Made by a program: the position numbers and the translations under genes
Notes under the pieces: model-generated
The model's input: only the letters and a program-made list of their open reading frames with translations
Told to the model about the DNA's origin: nothing
Database searches by the model: none
Part shown: in pieces, positions 19,007 to 24,943 of the stretch
How positions within the stretch are numbered: the stretch's first letter is position 1
Layout of the letters: each line of letters starts with the position of its first letter
Assembly (NCBI GenBank): GCA_027596945.1
Contig: JADGJH010000214.1
Span: 1-24,943, forward strand
Source: Physocladia obscura
Taxonomy: Eukaryota; Chytridiomycota; Chytridiomycetes; Chytridiales; Chytriomycetaceae
Reading direction: 5' to 3'
DNA: 24,943 nt

Positions 19007-20509
19007 ATGAAAAAACAAGAACTTTCAGTCGACGCAACCAACAATGCGAGAGGACGACATCTTCTCGCGAACGCGAATTTACGGCGCGGAACAGTTATCG
19101 TCCGCGAAGAAGCGGCGGCATGCATTGCAACTACAGCGACTCCGGATCTGCTGGCGTGTTTTGCATGTCTCCAAACCAAAGCAAAGTCCACCTGCAAGCG
19201 GTGCGCAACTTGTCGTATAACCGTTTATTGCTCCTCTGGCTGCGCAACGCGTGACTGGCGCATACACAAACTCGAATGCCGCCCGCTGCTTTCACTCTCC
19301 GTGCTGCCGCAAATAAATTCAGACGGCAACGATTCAACAAAAAACGCGGCGGAAGCGAACCCAATGCTTCTTTTGCGGTTGCTCTTACGGCTCCTAATTT
19401 CTGTGTCACTGAATTTGTGCAGGGCAAGCGATATTCTCAATTTGGCTGGCGATAAAGCCGCGTTCCCCCCACAAATCCTGAAGGTGTATGCCCAGATCGT
19501 TATTGCTGTCAAATCGTGTACTGCTCCCGTTGCTCCAGCCGCATCAATTACTTCTTCTTCCACCTCGCAATCCCTGTCAATTATTCCTGCCGAATTCGAC
19601 TCTGCTGCAACACTTATTTCTATTCTGTGCAAAATCTCTTGCAACGCAATTACCGTCCTCGACCAGTCTGCTTTTAAGGAATGTGGAGTCGCAATATATC
19701 CGCGCCGTATTTCTCTCGCGAATCATTCGTGTGAACCAAACTGCACAATCGTGTTTGACGCGCCTACAAACTCGGCAAAACTTGTTGCAATCACCGACAT
19801 TGCCGCAGGCCAAGAACTTGTCATTTCGTATTTAGATGCGCCTGCGCAACTTGTTGAAACGCGTCGTGCTGAGTTACTGCAGCGATACCATTTCGAATGC
19901 CGTTGCAATTTATGCTTGCGCCAGATTCCGTTTTCTAATTTATACAACTGTCTTGAAACAAAGCAATGTATAGGTGTTACGGCTGTTATTGGGCGCAGCA
20001 TAACAGGAAATGACACCGAAAAATGCTCAAAGTGCACTCGAGCTCCAACCGACGCTCTCCAATCCCGCCTAGCTATTTTAAATAAAAATGAAAAAATGGA
20101 GCAAAATCAAGAAAATCATCTTGGCCGCATAATTTCTATTATATCTGAAATATTTCCACCTGAAACTCGTGATTCTCATCTGATTTTGCCGCTACAAAGC
20201 CTCTACGACGCGTCCCTGGCAATAGGCGACTGGCTCGCAGCACACAATCATTGTCTTGCATTGATAGACTGTATGACGCGTATTTATAAACCGTACAGTC
20301 CGGTATTGGGATTGCAGTACCTTTCAGCTTGTAGGCTTGCAACTTTAGTTATTGACGATGGCGGTCGAACTGGTATTGTCGATGGCAAAATAGTCATGCG
20401 AAATACTGCCTCTGCTGTCGATATTCTTGAAACCATACTGGGGAGAGATAATGTTTTGGCTAAAGAAGCGAATGAGAAACGAGCGCAGCTTTCCTTTCTG
20501 TTTTTGTGA
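19007..20509 (+). CDS. SMYD-type SET/MYND lysine methyltransferase
   Basis: A probable SAM-dependent protein lysine methyltransferase of the split-SET SMYD family, 500 residues in one exon. The N-terminal SET half (GRHLLANANLRRGTVIVREE) is followed by a MYND zinc finger: C51/C54, C66/C69, C75/C79, H87 and C91 (CFACL..CATCRITVYCSSGC..HKLEC). A long variable insert follows. The catalytic SET half has NHSCEPN at 239-245 and SY at 274-275, and the post-SET cysteines CRCNLC at 298-303. The C-terminal 150 residues contain TPR-like helices (LYDASLAIGDWLAAHNHCLALI), as in SMYD proteins. The start is supported by how closely the SET N-terminus follows it. Histone or non-histone substrate cannot be told. 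The stop lies 28 bases before the Prp3 ATG. Confidence 0.88.
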   Translation: MKKQELSVDATNNARGRHLLANANLRRGTVIVREEAAACIATTATPDLLACFACLQTKAKSTCKRCATCRITVYCSSGCATRDWRIHKLECRPLLSLSVLPQINSDGNDSTKNAAEANPMLLLRLLLRLLISVSLNLCRASDILNLAGDKAAFPPQILKVYAQIVIAVKSCTAPVAPAASITSSSTSQSLSIIPAEFDSAATLISILCKISCNAITVLDQSAFKECGVAIYPRRISLANHSCEPNCTIVFDAPTNSAKLVAITDIAAGQELVISYLDAPAQLVETRRAELLQRYHFECRCNLCLRQIPFSNLYNCLETKQCIGVTAVIGRSITGNDTEKCSKCTRAPTDALQSRLAILNKNEKMEQNQENHLGRIISIISEIFPPETRDSHLILPLQSLYDASLAIGDWLAAHNHCLALIDCMTRIYKPYSPVLGLQYLSACRLATLVIDDGGRTGIVDGKIVMRNTASAVDILETILGRDNVLAKEANEKRAQLSFLFL

Positions 20510-20537
20510 TGATACAGAAAAATTTTTGTTCCAAAAA

Positions 20538-22531
20538 ATGAAAAGGACTGGACCTGCAACTCTGGCTTTTGAAGCCAAACGCGCAAAAACGACAGATGGC
20601 GCGAAACCATCTGTAGCAGCGCAAACAGCTGTCGCACAAGTTTCTGGCATTCCAGATAAAGATAAGGTTTTGCACCATTGAAACTATTTTAAAAACTGCG
20701 CATATGAATTTCAGCTAACAAAGTAACGATGTCTGCAGATTGCCGCCTTGATTGCCGAGAAACGCAAAGAAATTGCCGCAAAGATGGCCGCAATGACGAA
20801 AACCGCTGGTGCTTCTCCAGCAACGCCAGTCGTGACAGTACCGATACCAGCTGTAACTACAGTACCCCCGGTTCTATCCGATGTGCAACGCAGAATGCTT
20901 GAAGTCCAGGCCCGAATCAGCGCAACCATGAGGAGCTCGAATATTCCCGTGAGTTAGCTGGGAGTCTGATTTATTTTTATACACATAACCTTATTAACAA
21001 AAAATGGATATATCAGCAAACAATTTCAGATCCAGCAAAACGCGGCCTCAAAATGGACGTACATCCTCTATTTGACAAATCCGGCGCCGTCGATGTTGAT
21101 TCAATTCGAACAATGTTTCCGAAAACAAACTTTTCGACCGTGAAAGCAAACCAACGCACGTCAACGGCAACCACTTCGACAGCTACCGCAGCAGCGAAAG
21201 AAGCAGCACGTCTCGCATTAGCTGCAATCAAAAAGAAGGAAGCGCTTGAGAACCCAGATGCCGCCAAAGAGGCTGATAACGAACCTGCGCAAAAGAAACA
21301 ATTGGAGTTGGTTGAGCCTTCTCCAGACTTTTTCGACCCACACAAAAATCCATACTTTGATACAAAAATTGCCGCAAAAGCTTCAATGCCGAAGCAACGA
21401 ATGGCGCACAAGTCGTTTAAATTTGTACAGCAGGGGAAATTTGTCGATATGGCAAACCGGATGCGACAGCAGGCGATGCTCGAGAAACTCAAAGCTGATA
21501 TTGCTGCAAACGTTAAAAAATCTGGTATGGCAGTCGAATTGGATCTTGTGTCAGATTTATGTGTCAGGGTACGTCATCATATATCGCGGTATTTACTCCT
21601 CGTGCTAATTTCATTTATACAGAGAGAACCACCGCCTGCAATTGAATGGTGGGACACCCCGCTTCTAGGTCCCGACATGCCATACGACTCGTTCAATCTC
21701 GATTCCCCACAATCCGAAACAATCCTAACAAATCTTATTCAACGGCCCGTCCCAATACAACCACCCGCCGAACTTGGTCCACCTCCGCCAAAACCGCTAA
21801 TGCTCACGAAACAAGAACGCAAGAAGCTCCGTCGCCAACGCCGACTCGAACAACAAAAAGAAAAACAGGATAAAATCCGGATTGGCCTGTTACCTCCAGA
21901 CCAACCGAAGGTAAAAATCAGCAATTTGATGCGTGTATTGGGCACCGAAGCCGTGCAAGACCCAACGAAAATCGAAGCGGCTGTTCGCCAGCAAATGCGC
22001 GCTCGCCAATTGAAACACGACAAGTATATCGCCGAAAATAAACTCACGAAAGAGCAAAAACGCGAACGCACGCGATTGAAGCTGATTGAAAATACGCACG
22101 TGATTGTCGAGGCTGCTGTTTTCAAGGTGACCGATTTAAGTAGGCCGCAGAATCGGTTCAAGGTGGATGTTAATGCTCAGCAGCTGTTTTTAAGCGGTGT
22201 TGCGTTGTTACATAATGGAAATAATCTTGTCGTTGTTGAAGGCGGAAATAGGGGAATTAAGCAATACAAGAAACTGATGTTGAGGCGTATTGATTGGACT
22301 GAAACTGACAACGACGATGAAGAAGATGAAAACGAAGAGACGCCGGCGCGAGATGCCGAGAAGCTTAATGAATGTATTCTAATTTGGGAAGGCAAAATTA
22401 AGAGGAGGTTGTTTAATGGATTCAGTGTGATTCAGTGCGCGACAGAAAGAGATATCAAGGAAGCTCTCGAAAAAGCGAATGCTATTCATTATTGGGATAC
22501 AGCAAAACATTTTTCGTCTGATAAACTCTAA
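20538..22531 (+). CDS. PRPF3: U4/U6 snRNP protein Prp3 (PRPF3)
   Basis: A U4/U6 di-snRNP component that clamps the RNA duplex in the tri-snRNP, acting in the nucleus. Exons are 20538-20666, 20739-20948, 21017-21568 and 21623-22531, about 599 residues; introns are 72, 68 and 54 nt. Exons 1-2 give a basic N-terminus and a helix (AEKRKEIAAKMAAM). Exon 3 carries HKSFKFVQQGKFVDMANRMR, the conserved PRP3 segment. Exon 4 holds IEWWDTPLL, LTKQERKKLRRQRR, ISNLMRVLGTEAVQDPTKIE (nearly invariant) and the C-terminal DUF1115-type domain (LSGVALLHNGNNLVVVEGG, KLMLRRIDW, CILIWEG..HYWD). The third intron is a multiple of three without stops, so retention would insert 18 residues. No PWI domain is seen, and the N-terminus is shorter than in human PRPF3 (683 residues). 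Confidence 0.93.
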
Positions 22532-22594
22532 ATTTGTTTTATGATTCCTTTTTTTTTTTTCTCGTTTCTTTATTTGGAAAATTAAAAGCCAAAG

Positions 22595-23576
22595 ATGGTT
22601 GCTGATCTGAACATGAAAACTGACTACTCCGTGGAGATACAGCTTGGTGTAAAGCACTCGCTAGGCCCGGCTATTCTTGTTGATTGTGTTGCTGGTTTCA
22701 CAACAGCTTTGGCAATTGCTCCAAGTTTGTTTTAATTTCATGAGTTTTTTGGTATTATAATATGGAGGAGTGGCATTTCTAAAAAAAAATCCCCCCACTT
22801 TTTTGCTTTCACAGTCGTTGCAATTATTGATCGAAGTATTATTGCAAATGCTTCCGGAAGAATGTCAATGAGAGATTGCATTAGAGAAGGATTAAATACC
22901 TTGGTAACGAAACCAACAATTTTCTTGAGGCACCCAAGTTTTTTGGTGGTTTTTTCTTTCAAAATATGGCCATACAAACCGTTAATCAATAAAAAAAAAA
23001 AAACAAAAAAACCCAAAACGGTTACTTTTTAACATCAAAAAAAAAAAAAAAAAAAATCAGGCAAATATTGCTGAATCTGTTTATCTGGACCAAAAACTGG
23101 ACCCAACAATTCCAAAGTTTATTTCCTCCGCAACAGTAAACATTTCCTTATGCTTATGGAAAGACCACATGCTGGCGCGCTGGTTTGGCACAGGCTCCCA
23201 GCAACCTTTTCCAAAAGTATCATACGGGCTGTTTATGATTCGAGATTCGATGACTGTAATTTCCGCGTTCACCTTACCGCCGATAGCTTCAGGCGTGCTT
23301 CAAAAACCTGGAGGTGTCGGCGCGTCGAAACGATTCGCGGATACTCTTTGTCAGGTTACGATTCCGTGTTTAGTTCAAGCCGTGTCTTCGCCACTGCATC
23401 TCTTGTCTTTTGATTTGTTTAATCGGCCAAAAGCAAGAGTTATGGAGCGGTTCAGTTTCATTCGAGAAAAGTACGTGAGCACCACGTTGGGCAGAATGGC
23501 CCGCACCCTTCCGGGATTTGGAATCGGTGGCCTTGTGAACACTAATGTCAGAGCAGCTTTGCATCAGATCCTATAA
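22595..23576 (+). CDS. Conserved protein of unknown function, tandem copy 1, with apparent 1-nt frameshift
   Basis: I do not recognise the family by name. It resembles uncharacterised, probably mitochondrial membrane proteins. Exons are 22595-22724, 22815-22980 and 23061-23576. The N-terminus is HSLGPAILVDCVAGFTTALA. Exon 2 has AIIDRSIIANASGRMSMRD and TKPTIFLRHPSFLVV. Exon 3 has VNISLCLWKDHMLARWFGTG, KVSYGLFMIRDSMTVISAFT and GFGIGGLVNTNVRA. Exon 3 is 516 nt, identical in length to copy 2. Exon 2 is 166 nt versus 167 in copy 2, so the frame breaks; one extra base in the T6 run at 22949-22956 would restore it. The last intron is full of A runs before TCAG. The break could be real inactivation, an assembly error, or splicing I have misread. 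Confidence 0.7.
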
Positions 23577-23693
23577 TGCTTTTTTTTTTTGTTTATTTAT
23601 TACGTAAGTTACAAACAAAAAATCTGGGAAAAAGAAAAAAAATTGTCCTTACTCGGGAGCATATCTGATCCGTTAGATTCCGCCTTTTTTGAA

Positions 23694-24680
23694 ATGCAAC
23701 AAGAAAATCAAACTTCCACGACCTTCTCGATATCCACTGATCCATATGCCGCTGGTCACAACAATCAACTAAACAGTCAACGGCCATTTATCGGATCAGC
23801 TTTAGCGGCAGATATTCTATCAGGACTCATCACGTCATTGGGCGTCTCACCAAGTTCGGCATCTATTTTAAATTTATTTTTCTTTCCACTCCGTGCAACT
23901 TATTGCCATTCGATTTTCACCCATAGTCGTGGCTGTTATCGATCGTAGTATTGTTGCAAATGCGTCGGGAAAAATGCCTATGAAAGATGGGTTGAAAGAA
24001 GGATTTGTCAGCTTGGCAACAAAGCCTTTGACGTTCTTAAGACAACCCAGTTTTTTGGTTGTGTATATAGTCTACGCGGGAACGTACGTTACGGTAATTA
24101 AACCCGCGTAATTGTATTAAAAGCGCGCTTAAATTTTTGTTCCTTTGTTTTTTATTTTTTGCAGGCCAATTCAATTGAATCCTTGTGTCTGAACGCCCCC
24201 ATCAATCCATCAATGCCAAAATTTTTCGCGTCCACAACCGTAAACATCAGTCTCTGTGTTTGGAAAGACAAAATGCTAGCGCGTTGGTTCGGATCGTGCC
24301 CGCAACGAACTTTTCCAAAACTTTCGTATGGGTTGTTTTGTTTTCGCGACACCTTGACGGTTGCGGCTGCATTTACTCTGCCGCCGTTTTTTTCGGAGAT
24401 TTTGCAAGGACCAAATATTGGCGCGTCGAAAGCATTTTCGGATACTGTTTGCCAGTTGGGCTTGCCAAGTTTTATCCAGCTGGCATCAACTCCCATTCAT
24501 TTACTTGGATTGGATTTATATAATCGACCTAACGCGAAACTTTTGGAGCGGGTGGTTGTGGTCAGGAAAAATTATTTTTCATCAACAGCTGCGCGGATGT
24601 GTCGAATTCTTCCAGCTTTTGGGATTGGGGGATTGTTAAATACACGAACAAGACAGACTTTGACAAAGTTATTTTCTTGA
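23694..24680 (+). CDS. Conserved protein of unknown function, tandem copy 2 (intact)
   Basis: This is the intact paralogue of the preceding gene, about 280 residues. Exons are 23694-23853, 23927-24093 and 24165-24680, with introns of 73 and 71 nt at the same positions and phases as in copy 1. Its order of blocks is a polar N-terminus, FIGSALAADILSGLITSLGV, VVAVIDRSIVANASGKMPMK, TKPLTFLRQPSFLVVYIVYA, VNISLCVWKDKMLARWFGSC, KLSYGLFCFRDTLTVAAAFT and AFGIGGLLNTRTRQTLTKLF. Several moderately hydrophobic helices suggest a multi-span membrane protein; the repeated small-residue segments superficially recall mitochondrial carriers, but I see no PxD/E-xx-K/R signature. A mitochondrial location is a guess. 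The shared exon structure shows a tandem duplication older than the divergence of the N-termini. Confidence 0.8.
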
Positions 24681-24943
24681 TTTATTTCTTTCTTTTATAT
24701 TTTTATATTCTCATTTTTTCATTTATTATTTTGTTTTCGATCGGGGGACTCTTTACCTTCGGGGAGCTCTTTATTCATCGTTTTTGATTGGGAGTATAAA
24801 AATATGTAAAACTTTTTGGACAATGCCAACAAACTCCAATCATTATTTATCATTTATAATTTTTTTTTTTTGAAAATGCCAAAAAAAAATTGACGAAACC
24901 CAAGAACACAGTACCAAAAAAAAAAAAAATTTAAAAAAAAAAA
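24681..24943. other. AT-rich 3' flank
   Basis: This is very AT-rich sequence with long T and A runs after the copy 2 stop, presumably its 3' UTR and downstream spacer. I see no further gene to the window edge. Confidence 0.6.

Noticed and set aside
21017..21030. Prp3 acceptor at the second CAG (before ATCCAGC)
   Set aside because: It puts exon 3 out of phase with exon 2; the earlier ATCAG at 21016 keeps the frame.
1..24943. CRISPR arrays, bacterial operons, rRNA genes
   Set aside because: No regularly spaced repeats or rRNA motifs were seen, and spliceosomal introns show a eukaryotic nuclear context.

Overview
The window is nuclear DNA of a unicellular eukaryote. It holds ten protein genes. 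Most are split by short GT-AG introns (about 48-90 bases), the intergenic gaps are tight, and long A or T homopolymers are common. The gene set (the ERMES subunit Mdm10, a Rim15/IREH1-type AGC kinase, a GPI-anchored-looking secreted glycosidase, an AVT/SLC32-type vacuolar amino acid transporter and a Kv-type potassium channel) fits an early-diverging fungus, such as a chytrid, or a close relative. The species cannot be fixed from this sequence.

Layout. 18-1519 (+): 3' part of a voltage-gated K+ channel. 1712-3236 (+): secreted GH26-like glycosidase. 3257-4595 (+): Mdm10. 4701-5260 (-): ribosomal protein eS25, convergent with Mdm10 across a perfect hairpin that carries AATAAA on both strands. 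5490-10527 (-): a 12-exon Rim15/IREH1-type kinase of about 1471 residues. 10693-13178 (-): amino acid transporter. 13179-16794: a 3.6-kb stretch with no intact gene, almost devoid of CpG, containing the wreck of an IS630/Tc1/mariner-type transposase. 16795-18660 (-): peptide N-glycanase fused to a legume-type lectin domain, with a very GC-rich core. 18661-19006: divergent promoter region holding a compact 97-bp folded element and a 10-bp-arm palindrome. 19007-20509 (+): SMYD-type SET/MYND methyltransferase. 20538-22531 (+): splicing factor Prp3. 22595-23576 and 23694-24680 (+): tandem paralogues of an unrecognised conserved protein. The first copy lacks one base in exon 2 compared with the second.

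Most genes are housekeeping and unrelated in function. The most unusual items are the PNGase-lectin fusion, the CpG-depleted transposon graveyard (an indirect sign of past cytosine methylation or a similar mutational process), the folded 97-bp element flanked by GTTTTT repeats, the double-stranded poly(A)-signal hairpin, and the single-base frameshift between the tandem paralogues. Exon boundaries were deduced by hand from frame, GT-AG signals and remembered family alignments. No searches were run.
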